Of a stretch of 64,000 bases of DNA, positions 7,697-15,573 are shown piece by piece. The position numbers and the translations under genes were made by a program. The notes below the pieces were generated by a model. The model did no database searches and was not told the DNA's origin. It was given only the letters and a program-made list of their open reading frames with translations. Source of the DNA: Bacteroidales bacterium 52_46 (lineage in GTDB: Bacteria; Bacteroidota; Bacteroidia; Bacteroidales; Muribaculaceae); assembly GCA_001915385.1 (NCBI GenBank), contig MNQK01000035.1:62001-126000 (forward strand), read 5' to 3'. Each line of letters begins with the position of its first letter. The first letter of the stretch is position 1.

Positions 7697-8395
7697 TTAT
7701 GATATGTTTTCTGCTGCCGGTTCCCTGCGCGGTTGCTCCACAATCTGCTTGTCGATGCAATGATACACCTTGGCGGGGAACTCGTCGAGGAACCTGTGGT
7801 TGTGCGTGGCCATGATGACGGCTGTGCCCGACGCCGCGATGTTGTGGAGAGAGTTGACAATCTGGCGCGCCGTTTCGGGGTCGAGATTGCCGGTAGGCTC
7901 GTCGGCAAGTATGAGGCGCGGACGGTTGAGCAGCGCCCGTGCTATGACTATGCGCTGCTGCTCGCCACCCGACAGCTCGTGAGGCATCTTGTACGATTTG
8001 TTGAGCATTCCCACCTCCTTGAGCACCTCCTCGATGCGCCTGTCCGCCTCATTGCGGTCCTTCCAGCCTGTGGCGCGGAGTACAAAGAGCAGGTTGTCGT
8101 AGACGGTGCGGTCGGTGAGAAGTTGGAAGTCCTGGAATACTATGCCTATCTGACGGCGCAGGTAGGGGATGTCCTTGCGGCGTATCGTGCGCAGGTCGTA
8201 GTCGAAGGCGCGCGCCTCGCCGTTTTCAATCCCGATTTCGGCATAGATAGTCTTGAGCAACGAACTCTTGCCCGAACCGACTTTGCCTATGAGGAACACA
8301 AACTGGCCCTCTTCAATCTCAAAACTGACCTTTTTGAGCACTACCAGCTCTTTGCGTAGTATCTCTACATTGTCGTACTTTACTATTGCTGCCAT
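7697..8395 (-). CDS. ftsE: Cell-division ABC ATPase FtsE
   Basis: This 232-residue ABC ATPase has Walker A GKVGSGKSS, Q-loop segment VFQDFQLL, signature LSGGEQQRIVIARALL, Walker B LILADEPTGNLD and switch His in MATHNHRF. The short length and DRTVYDNLLFVLRATGW segment fit FtsE. In the FtsEX complex at the division site it drives periplasmic peptidoglycan hydrolases through FtsX. No ftsX is adjacent, and a separated ftsX locus is common in Bacteroidetes. It follows recQ by 31 bases. Confidence 0.88.
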   Translation of the reverse strand: MAAIVKYDNVEILRKELVVLKKVSFEIEEGQFVFLIGKVGSGKSSLLKTIYAEIGIENGEARAFDYDLRTIRRKDIPYLRRQIGIVFQDFQLLTDRTVYDNLLFVLRATGWKDRNEADRRIEEVLKEVGMLNKSYKMPHELSGGEQQRIVIARALLNRPRLILADEPTGNLDPETARQIVNSLHNIAASGTAVIMATHNHRFLDEFPAKVYHCIDKQIVEQPRREPAAENIS

Positions 8396-8426
8396 CTGTC
8401 TGCGTTCCGGTTATTGAGTATAGTTG

Positions 8427-10610
8427 TCAATTGCCCTGCTCCGAAAGGAATTTTATCCTTACCAGACGTATTTCCTCCTCGGTGTATTCGTTGCCGAGTT
8501 CCTTGAACGCCGACTCGAGGTCGTCGCTGTCGCTCTCGCGGAAGTATTCATAGATGTCCTCCTGACGGTCGTCGTCCATAATCTCGTTGAGGAAGTAGGA
8601 AATATTGATTTTGGTGCCGGAATATACTATTGCCTCCACTTCGTCGAGAAGCTCGTTGAATTCCAGCCCTTTGGAGTTGGCAAGCTCGTCGAGCGCGATT
8701 TTACGGTCGATGGCCTGTATGATGGATATTTTCAGTTTGCTCTTGTTGGCCACGCTGCGCACGCGAATGTCCTCCGGACGCTCTATCTCGTTCTCCTCCA
8801 CGTGGGTCTTTATTACCTTTATGAAGCTCTCGCCGTAGCGTTTTGCCTTGCCGGCGCCCACTCCGGTGATATTCTGCAGCTCCTCCATCGTGATGGGGTA
8901 GGTGGTGGCCATCGCTTCGAGCGACGGATCCTGGAAGATGACGTAGGGTGGCAGGTCATATTGCTTGGCTATCTTCTTGCGCAGGTCCTTCAGTATGGAG
9001 TAAAGCTCGGGGTCTACTGCGCATGCGCCTCCGCTCTTCGCTGTCGGCCCTTCCTCCTCGTCGCTGCTGAACTCATTGTCTTCCACCACTTTGAATGAAG
9101 TGGGCTTATGGAGGTATTTCTTACCTTTGGCGGTTACTTTGAGCACGCCGAAATTTTCTATCTCCCTGTCGAGATAGCCGGCTATGACAGCCTGCCTGAT
9201 TACGGCGGCGAGCATGCGCGGGTCGCTGCCCTGTTCGCAGCCGAACACTTCAAGCTCGTCGTGCTTGTATGATTTGACATCTGTTGTCTCTTTGCCGAGG
9301 AGCACATCTATAATATATTCAGCTTTAAATTTCTCTTTAAGTGCGGTGACAGTTTCAATCACGGCACACAATTCTTCTTTTGCTTCCACTTGTTTTTTAG
9401 GATTTAAACAATTGTCACAATTACCGCAGTTGTCGCTCGTGAATTCTTCGCCGAAGTAATGCAGCAGCATTTTTCTCCTGCAAAGCGACGATTCGGCGTA
9501 TGCCGCTGTCTCTACAAGCAGCTGTTTGCCGATTTCCTGTTCGGACACAGGTTTGCCCTGCATGAATTTTTCCATTTTCTGCAAGTCCTTGGCCGAATAG
9601 AATGTTATGCATCGTCCCTCGCCCCCGTCGCGTCCGGCGCGTCCCGTTTCCTGATAGTAGCCTTCGAGGCTCTTTGGCATGTCGTAGTGTATGACAAACC
9701 TTACGTCGGGTTTGTCGATACCCATGCCGAAAGCTATCGTGGCCACTATGACGTCGATGTCTTCCATCAGGAAGGCGTCCTGGTTGGCCGAGCGGGTGGC
9801 GGAGTCCATGCCTGCATGGTAGGGGAGTGCCTTTATGTCGTTGAGCACAAGCATTTGGGCGAGCTCTTCAACCTTTTTGCGGCTCAGGCAGTATATTATG
9901 CCCGAGTGACCCGGATTATTCTTGATATATCTGATGATTTCCCTGTCAATATTGCTTGTCTTCGGTCTTACCTCGTAATAGAGGTTTTCGCGGTTGAACG
10001 ACGATTTGAACACCATGGCGTCGGCCATGCCGAGATTCTTCTGTATGTCATGCTGAACTTTGGGCGTCGCGGTAGCGGTGAGCGCTATCACGGGGCGCCG
10101 CGATATTTCGTTGATGATGGGGCGTATGCGCCGGTATTCCGGGCGGAAGTCATGACCCCATTCCGATATGCAGTGCGCCTCGTCGACCGCGTAAAACGAT
10201 ATGTCGACCGATTTGAGGAACTCGATGTTCTCCTCCTTGGTCAGCGACTCGGGCGCCACATACAGCAGTTTGGTAAGGCCCGCCTTGACGTCGGCTTTCA
10301 CCTTCTCTATCGCCGTGCGGTTGAGCGACGAGTTGAGGAAATGGGCCACTCCCTCGGCCTCGCTGTAGTTGCGCATGGCGTCAACCTGGTTTTTCATCAG
10401 GGCTATCAGCGGCGATATGACTATGGCGGTTCCGGGCATCAGCAGCGACGGCAGCTGATAGCATAGCGATTTGCCCCCTCCCGTCGGCATCAGCACGAAG
10501 ACATCCTCGCCTTTCATCAGCGAAAGGATTATATCTTCTTGATTACCCTTGAAGTGGTCAAAGCCGAAATGGCGTTTGAGCGCCTCGCTCAGTTGTTGTT
10601 TGCTCACCAT
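8427..10610 (-). CDS. recQ: ATP-dependent DNA helicase RecQ
   Basis: This 727-residue protein has the full RecQ layout. The helicase core has GGGKSLCYQLPSLL (motif I), AVDEAHCISEWGHDFRPEY (motif II), ALTATATPKV (III), and motifs V/VI in ATIAFGMGIDKPDVRFVIHYD and YYQETGRAGRDG. It is followed by the zinc-binding region CRRKMLLHYFGEEF...CGNCDNC, a winged helix, and an HRDC domain around residues 520-600 (LRKKIAKQYDLPPYVIF...ITGVGAGKAKRYG). About 110 C-terminal residues form an extra acidic segment. It unwinds branched DNA in recombination and repair. It lies 160 bases after clpX. Confidence 0.96.
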   Translation of the reverse strand: MVSKQQLSEALKRHFGFDHFKGNQEDIILSLMKGEDVFVLMPTGGGKSLCYQLPSLLMPGTAIVISPLIALMKNQVDAMRNYSEAEGVAHFLNSSLNRTAIEKVKADVKAGLTKLLYVAPESLTKEENIEFLKSVDISFYAVDEAHCISEWGHDFRPEYRRIRPIINEISRRPVIALTATATPKVQHDIQKNLGMADAMVFKSSFNRENLYYEVRPKTSNIDREIIRYIKNNPGHSGIIYCLSRKKVEELAQMLVLNDIKALPYHAGMDSATRSANQDAFLMEDIDVIVATIAFGMGIDKPDVRFVIHYDMPKSLEGYYQETGRAGRDGGEGRCITFYSAKDLQKMEKFMQGKPVSEQEIGKQLLVETAAYAESSLCRRKMLLHYFGEEFTSDNCGNCDNCLNPKKQVEAKEELCAVIETVTALKEKFKAEYIIDVLLGKETTDVKSYKHDELEVFGCEQGSDPRMLAAVIRQAVIAGYLDREIENFGVLKVTAKGKKYLHKPTSFKVVEDNEFSSDEEEGPTAKSGGACAVDPELYSILKDLRKKIAKQYDLPPYVIFQDPSLEAMATTYPITMEELQNITGVGAGKAKRYGESFIKVIKTHVEENEIERPEDIRVRSVANKSKLKISIIQAIDRKIALDELANSKGLEFNELLDEVEAIVYSGTKINISYFLNEIMDDDRQEDIYEYFRESDSDDLESAFKELGNEYTEEEIRLVRIKFLSEQGN

Positions 10611-10770
10611 GTTGTCATAATATTTTCCGTCCTTGGCCGTGCCTTCACCGTCAGTGTCGGCCGGCTGTCGGGCGTTAAGGTTACTGATAGCTTATAGTGT
10701 ATATATCCTGTGAAAAATCTTTTGTTAAAGAGTTGTTGCGATATTGATAGAGGATGGAGAGGAGCGGTTG

Positions 10771-12036
10771 TCAGACTATTGTTTGGGAGAGGATTTCAAG
10801 ATTGGTGGCGGCGAGTTTTCCTGCCACGTACTCTTTGGTCACCTCCAGTGATTTCTTTTTCGTCGACGGTATCTCATACATGGCGTCAATCATCACGGTC
10901 TCGACTATGGAGCGGAGTCCGCGGGCGCCGAGTTTGTATTCTATTGCCTTGTCGACCATGTAGTCGAGAGCCTCGTCGGTGAATGTCAGCTCCACGCCGT
11001 CCATGGCGAAAAGTTTGCGGTACTGGCGTGTGATGGCGTTGTTGGGCTCGGTGAGCACGCGGCGCAGGGCGTCGCGGTCAAGCGGGTCGAGGTGCGTAAG
11101 TATAGGCAGTCGGCCTATTATCTCGGGTATGAGTCCGAACGATTTCAAATCCTGCGGGGCGACGTATTCCAGATAGTTGTCGCGGTTGATGCGCTCTTTT
11201 GCTTTGTCGGTCGAGAATCCCACTGTGTGGGTGTTGAGCCTGTGGGCTATCTTCTGGTCGATGCCGTCGAATGCGCCGCCGCAGATGAAAAGTATGTTTT
11301 TGGTGTCGACCGGTATCATGCGCTGCTCCGGATGCTTGCGGCCGCCCTGAGGCGGTACGTTGACTATCGAGCCTTCAAGCAGTTTGAGAAGCCCCTGCTG
11401 CACGCCCTCGCCCGATACGTCGCGGGTGATTGACGGATTGTCGCCTTTACGGGCTATCTTGTCGATTTCATCGATGAACACGATGCCGCGCTCGGCTTTC
11501 TCCACGTCGTAGTCGGCTGCCTGGAGCAGACGCGTCAGGAGGCTTTCGATGTCTTCGCCCACATATCCGGCCTGGGTCAGCACGGTAGCGTCGACGATGG
11601 TGAACGGCACGTCAAGCATCTTGGCTATAGTCTTGGCAAGCAGTGTCTTGCCTGTTCCGGTCGGGCCAACCATGATGATGTTGCTCTTCTCGATATCGAC
11701 ATCGTCGTCGGTAGGCTGGTTCAAGCGCTTGTAGTGGTTGTAGACAGCTACCGAAAGATATTTCTTGGCATCCTCCTGCCCGATGACATATTTGTCGAGG
11801 AATTCCTTGATTTCCTTTGGTTTGGGTATCTTGGCCTCTTTCTTGGGCGTCTTCTCTTTGGGCGCGTTGACTCCTGCAGCCAGCTGCTTGAACTCCTCTA
11901 TGTGGGAGTGGAGCATATTGAGGCACTGGTCACAGATATACACATCCTGATAGACGCCCGAAGGGAGGAGCATGTTGACCTCCTTCTCCGTGCGCCCGCA
12001 GAACGCGCATATATCCTGATTCTGTTTTTTCGCCAT
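10771..12036 (-). CDS. clpX: ClpX, unfoldase subunit of the ClpXP protease
   Basis: This 421-residue protein has the N-terminal C4 zinc domain (CAFCGRTEKE...ICDQCLN), then one AAA+ module: Walker A GPTGTGKTLLAKT, Walker B VFIDEIDKIA, and the ISRDVSGEGVQQGLLKLLEG-type pore-2/sensor region (here SITRDVSGEGVQQGLLKLLEG). It unfolds substrates and feeds them to ClpP in the cytoplasm. The gene starts six bases after the clpP stop, so the two are co-transcribed. Confidence 0.97.
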   Translation of the reverse strand: MAKKQNQDICAFCGRTEKEVNMLLPSGVYQDVYICDQCLNMLHSHIEEFKQLAAGVNAPKEKTPKKEAKIPKPKEIKEFLDKYVIGQEDAKKYLSVAVYNHYKRLNQPTDDDVDIEKSNIIMVGPTGTGKTLLAKTIAKMLDVPFTIVDATVLTQAGYVGEDIESLLTRLLQAADYDVEKAERGIVFIDEIDKIARKGDNPSITRDVSGEGVQQGLLKLLEGSIVNVPPQGGRKHPEQRMIPVDTKNILFICGGAFDGIDQKIAHRLNTHTVGFSTDKAKERINRDNYLEYVAPQDLKSFGLIPEIIGRLPILTHLDPLDRDALRRVLTEPNNAITRQYRKLFAMDGVELTFTDEALDYMVDKAIEYKLGARGLRSIVETVMIDAMYEIPSTKKKSLEVTKEYVAGKLAATNLEILSQTIV

Positions 12037-12042
12037 TGTCGT

Positions 12043-12741
12043 TTATTTGTCTTTTATGCGCACCAGAACGTCGTCAATCATGCCGTAATCCTTTGCCTCG
12101 TATGCTGTCATCCAATAGTCGCGGTCGGAGTCGCGCTCCACTTTCTCAAACGGCTGTCCCGAATGCTCGGATATGATTGTGTAAAGTTCCTTTTTGAGTT
12201 TCTGGATTTCACGTGCGGTGATTTCGATATCTGAGGCCTGCCCCTGCGCGCCGCCCATCGGCTGGTGTATCATCACGCGCGAGTGCTTGAGGGCGAAACG
12301 CTTGCCTTTCTCACCTGCCACGAGGAGCACTGCGGCCATCGAGGCGGCCATGCCGGTGCATATCGTCGATACGTCGCTCTTGATATACTGCATGGTGTCG
12401 TATATGCCGAGACCTGCGTACACCGAGCCGCCGGGCGAGTTGATGTAGATTGACACATCCTTGCCGGGGTCGGCCGAGTCGAGATAAAGAAGTTGGGCCT
12501 GGATGACATTGGCGGTATAGTCGTTGACATCAGTGCCGAGGAATATGATGCGGTCCATCATCAGACGTGAGAACACGTCCATCTGCGCAACGTTGAGCTG
12601 GCGCTCCTCTATGATGGTCGGGGAAATGTAGCTTGCTGCTATTGACTGCGCTCCGCGGGATGTGGCTGAGACATATTGGTCGAGTGCCAACCCGTTCATC
12701 CCCAGATGTTTTACTGCGTAATTTCTAAAATCGTTATTCAT
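12043..12741 (-). CDS. clpP: ClpP, serine protease subunit
   Basis: This is a member of the S14 peptidases. The catalytic Ser is in GMAASMAAVLL and the catalytic His in MIHQPMGG; the oxyanion loop is SPGGSVYAG. I chose the ATG at 12739-12741 (MNNDFRNYAVKHLG), giving 232 residues. An in-frame TTG nine bases upstream is possible but less likely. The N-terminal extension (about 25 residues before SYISPTIIEERQ) may be a propeptide. A promoter with near-perfect Bacteroidetes consensus lies upstream. First gene of the clpP-clpX-recQ-ftsE-DUF4923 series. Confidence 0.96.
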   Translation of the reverse strand: MNNDFRNYAVKHLGMNGLALDQYVSATSRGAQSIAASYISPTIIEERQLNVAQMDVFSRLMMDRIIFLGTDVNDYTANVIQAQLLYLDSADPGKDVSIYINSPGGSVYAGLGIYDTMQYIKSDVSTICTGMAASMAAVLLVAGEKGKRFALKHSRVMIHQPMGGAQGQASDIEITAREIQKLKKELYTIISEHSGQPFEKVERDSDRDYWMTAYEAKDYGMIDDVLVRIKDK

Positions 12742-12828
12742 AATCTTCAATTAGATACCTTAGATCTGTTTTTATCAAATGTAATATTTTTGAAGTTGTT
12801 GCTATTGTCAATCACTTCTTGCCAATAT

Positions 12829-12860
12829 CAAAGATAATAAAAAAAAATAAAACGCACAAA
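12829..12860 (-). promoter_or_regulatory. clpP promoter
   Basis: On the minus strand TTTG (12857-12860), a 20-base spacer and TATCTTTG (12829-12836) match the Bacteroidetes consensus exactly. The leader to the clpP ATG is about 80 bases. Confidence 0.75.
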
Positions 12861-12930
12861 AAAAATCATGATAATGGACGCGGATATACATATTTTATTC
12901 GTAATATACATCCGAAACCGGTACATACTT

Positions 12931-13022
12931 ATAGGGACGCGATTTATCGCGCCCGCATTATCCCCGTGGTAGTTAATGTGTTACGCCATCCGGGGCGCGG
13001 ACGCGATAAATCGCGTCCCTAC
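12931..13022. repeat. REPIN-like inverted repeat, family C
   Basis: Inverted arms with core AGGGACGCGATTTATCGCG at 12932-12955 and 12998-13021 are joined by about 40 bases containing an inner GC-rich pair (CCCCG/CGGGG). It lies between the clpP promoter and the end of the metallo-hydrolase gene. Confidence 0.75.
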
Positions 13023-13045
13023 AAATTCGTTAGTATTTTCTGATT

Positions 13046-13786
13046 TTATTTCCTGACCGCCATCTTTCCGTCAAGCTCCACTGACTCGCCGGGCACATGG
13101 AGGCAGAAACTGTCGGTATTGTCGGTTGTATAGTCCTCAAACTCGCATGCGGCCTTGTAGGCTCCCCAGAAATGCATCGGAAAGAAATCTTTTACAGCGA
13201 TATTTTCGAGGAACAGGCGCGCGCCGTCGGCGTAGTCTACGCCAAGACGCGGGTCGACGGGGAAGAACGCAATGTCAATCTTCGGAGCATATTGCTCAAG
13301 TTCCTTGATAATATGCACGAAACTGTTATAGGCTTTCTTGACCTCCTCTACGGTCGATTCTTCGTTCCAGTGCCAGTAGTTGAGGTCGCCGGCATGGAAT
13401 ATCTTGCGCCTGTCAGGGAGCGTGACGAGGAAGCTGACACCTGCGTCGGTCGAACCGAATGCCCTTACATCGAGGCTGCCGAGCAATCCGGGCACTTCGT
13501 CGCCCGGGCTTACCCATGCCACCGGCATGTCGTCATGCACGACTTTGGAGAAAATATCGTTGGAGAGCACATACTGCACCTCGCGGTCCTGTGCGAGAGT
13601 GAATATGGCGGGATTGAAGTGGTCGGGATGATGGTGCGATACAAAAAACACTACCGGAAGTTCCGGATTCTCACGTATCACTTTTACCAATGCGCCGGTC
13701 GGGTCGCGAAAATAGTCGAACACTGCTACCGCTGTGGGAAGGACGAGAGCGAATCCGCTGTGGTCCAGATAGGTCACCTTAATCAT
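13046..13786 (-). CDS. MBL-fold metal-dependent hydrolase (UlaG/YtnP-like)
   Basis: I chose the ATG at 13784-13786 (MIKVTYLDHSGFAL), giving 246 residues; the 21 codons upstream do not look like family sequence. Metal-ligand motifs are SHHHPDHF (HxHxDH type), HAGDLNYWHW and MHFWGAY near the end. The arrangement is that of the beta-lactamase-fold hydrolases that act on small metabolites or serve as general hydrolases; the substrate is not predictable. It is the last gene of the run from 18334 and is separated from the previous gene by 85 bases. Confidence 0.8.
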   Translation of the reverse strand: MIKVTYLDHSGFALVLPTAVAVFDYFRDPTGALVKVIRENPELPVVFFVSHHHPDHFNPAIFTLAQDREVQYVLSNDIFSKVVHDDMPVAWVSPGDEVPGLLGSLDVRAFGSTDAGVSFLVTLPDRRKIFHAGDLNYWHWNEESTVEEVKKAYNSFVHIIKELEQYAPKIDIAFFPVDPRLGVDYADGARLFLENIAVKDFFPMHFWGAYKAACEFEDYTTDNTDSFCLHVPGESVELDGKMAVRK

Positions 13787-13871
13787 AATACAGATATTTA
13801 ATTCAACGTTAATATCCGGATTGCCGATGATTGAGGTGTCCGGCGGCATGCGCCTGAATGTCCCCCGACCG

Positions 13872-14636
13872 TTAATCCGGAATTTCTATTGTCTCGCCGT
13901 CGACAGCCAGTCTGACATTGTCGGGAAGCCCGGGGGCTACCTTCGCATAAAGTCCCATATCATGGCTGATATGGGTAAGATAGGCTATTCTCGGTCTGAC
14001 TAATCTAATAACGTCGAGCGCCTGCGATAGGTTCAGGTGCGATATGTGCTCGGCGGGACGGAGCGCGTTGATTACGAGAGTGTCTATGCCTGTGATGGCT
14101 GTGACGGTCTCTTGGGGTATTTCCTTGGCGTCGGTGATATATGCCAGATTGCCTATTTTGAAGCCAACGATGTCTAAAAGGTAATGCTTCACGGGAAGCG
14201 GCAGTATGCTTATGCCTTTGACCGTGAAAGGTTTCATCGGCTCTATGGCATGCGGGTGAAGCACGGGAGCGCCGGGGTAGGGGTGCTCGGCGAAGCAGTA
14301 GGGCACCTTGCGGCGCAGGTCGTCGATGTCGGGTGCCTGCGCGTAAATGTCGAAACCGTCGGGATAGCAGTATGGCCGCAGGTCGTCGATGCCTCCCACA
14401 TGGTCGTAGTGCGTGTGGGTGATGAGCAGCGCGTCGAGCGGAGGCGATCCGGCTCCGAGTATCTGCTCCCTCAGGTCTGGACCCGCGTCGATGAGTATGT
14501 CGGTGTCGCCGGCGTGTACGATTGCCGATGCCCGCAGGCGCCGGTCACGCGGGTCGTCGGAGCGGCATACATCGCAGCCGCATCCTATCATCGGCACACC
14601 CGTCGATGTGCCCGTGCCGAGAAAAGTGAGTCGCAT
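13872..14636 (-). CDS. PhnP-like MBL-fold phosphodiesterase
   Basis: This 254-residue protein starts MRLTFLGTGTSTGVPMIGCGC with a zinc-binding Cys cluster (CGCDVC), as in PhnP-type cyclic phosphodiesterases. The metal motif is THTHYDHVGGIDDL, followed by LPVKHYLLDIVGFKIGNLAYITDAKEI and a late LTHISHDM. PhnP itself opens cyclic ribosyl phosphates in phosphonate breakdown, but no phosphonate genes are present here, so the substrate is unknown. It follows the BamE-like lipoprotein gene by 19 bases. Confidence 0.82.
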   Translation of the reverse strand: MRLTFLGTGTSTGVPMIGCGCDVCRSDDPRDRRLRASAIVHAGDTDILIDAGPDLREQILGAGSPPLDALLITHTHYDHVGGIDDLRPYCYPDGFDIYAQAPDIDDLRRKVPYCFAEHPYPGAPVLHPHAIEPMKPFTVKGISILPLPVKHYLLDIVGFKIGNLAYITDAKEIPQETVTAITGIDTLVINALRPAEHISHLNLSQALDVIRLVRPRIAYLTHISHDMGLYAKVAPGLPDNVRLAVDGETIEIPD

Positions 14637-14655
14637 AGTTCGTTAGACAATCTCG

Positions 14656-15573
14656 TTAGTGTATTTCGGCCAGCAGGCCGTCGATGAATATCAGGTAGGC
14701 GCCGTTGTCGCATGTCCAGCTTTCGAAGAAACTGCCTCCGTTGTGCCATTTCCTGACATCGCGCGGCGCGCCGAGTGCCAGATGGCATTCTACGGTAGTC
14801 ATACCCGGCGCCACGCGCGAGTTGACTATGTTTTCCCATGCGGTGTCGGTTATGGTCGGGTAGCGCAGGCGAGGGTCTGACAGCTCGAACAGCTTGTCGA
14901 AATTGCGGGTTGAGCTTCGGGCGTTGCCGACCGTCATGGCTACTGACGACTGATTGCCAAGGTCGTCGGTGATGTCGACACGCAGGGGATAGTCGGCATT
15001 GCCGGGCGCCACGTCGCGTATGGTGACTCCGACGTAGCGGCGACCGCGCCCCACCGGCGTAAGTTCACTGTCGACGCGCAGCGGTGATATGATATAGAAT
15101 TTATTCCCCGCGAGAATGCGGCGCGCGTTATCGGTCATGTCGAGGTCGACGCTCATAGGCAGTGTGACCGACGCCGACAGCGATGATGACGGCACCCCGA
15201 TTTTATAGCGGAGCGTTTCGGCAGCCGCATTTCCGTTCTCTTTATGGAATGACAGCACGCTCACCGTATCGCCTGTTATGGATATTTCATCGTCCAGACT
15301 GTCGAACACAAGCACGTCGCCCGGTGCAATCGCCGGTTCTTTTTCAAAGAGAAGCGACAGTTTCGGGTCGGTGACGAGAAAACGTCGTCCGCTTTCCCAT
15401 TGCGCCATGCCCGGAGGAGCAAGCCGTGCGGCAAAGTCGGCCTCCTTGTTGACAGACGGCACCTCCCGGTTCACGTCCTTGACCGTAATGCGCGGCGTGC
15501 TCTCTATCCCTGTGAAACAGCTTGTCAGGGACAGACAGCACGCCGATATGATTATTATACCGGAAAATTTCAC
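14656..15573 (-). CDS. Lipoprotein with C-terminal BamE/SmpA-like domain
   Basis: The start is a GTG at 15571-15573 overlapping the previous gene's stop (GTGA), so translation is probably coupled to the prolyl oligopeptidase gene. Residues 1-18 are a signal peptide ending in lipobox LTSC, so the protein is likely an outer-membrane or periplasmic lipoprotein of 305 residues. The middle is beta-rich and unrecognised. Residues 248-305 (VAPGMTTVECHLALGAPRDV ... ESWTCDNGAYLIFIDGLL) have the pattern of the SmpA/OmlA (BamE) fold: V-x-P-G-M-T followed by ALG-x-P, an aromatic strand and a final F-x-DG-x-L strand. The domain call is by eye and the function is unknown. Confidence 0.65.
   Translation of the reverse strand: MKFSGIIIISACCLSLTSCFTGIESTPRITVKDVNREVPSVNKEADFAARLAPPGMAQWESGRRFLVTDPKLSLLFEKEPAIAPGDVLVFDSLDDEISITGDTVSVLSFHKENGNAAAETLRYKIGVPSSSLSASVTLPMSVDLDMTDNARRILAGNKFYIISPLRVDSELTPVGRGRRYVGVTIRDVAPGNADYPLRVDITDDLGNQSSVAMTVGNARSSTRNFDKLFELSDPRLRYPTITDTAWENIVNSRVAPGMTTVECHLALGAPRDVRKWHNGGSFFESWTCDNGAYLIFIDGLLAEIH

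Noticed and set aside
9459..10466. 335-residue open frame on the plus strand
   Set aside because: Antisense to recQ; no family features.
12819..13043. 74-residue open frame
   Set aside because: It covers the family C repeat and the clpP promoter; no protein-like sequence.
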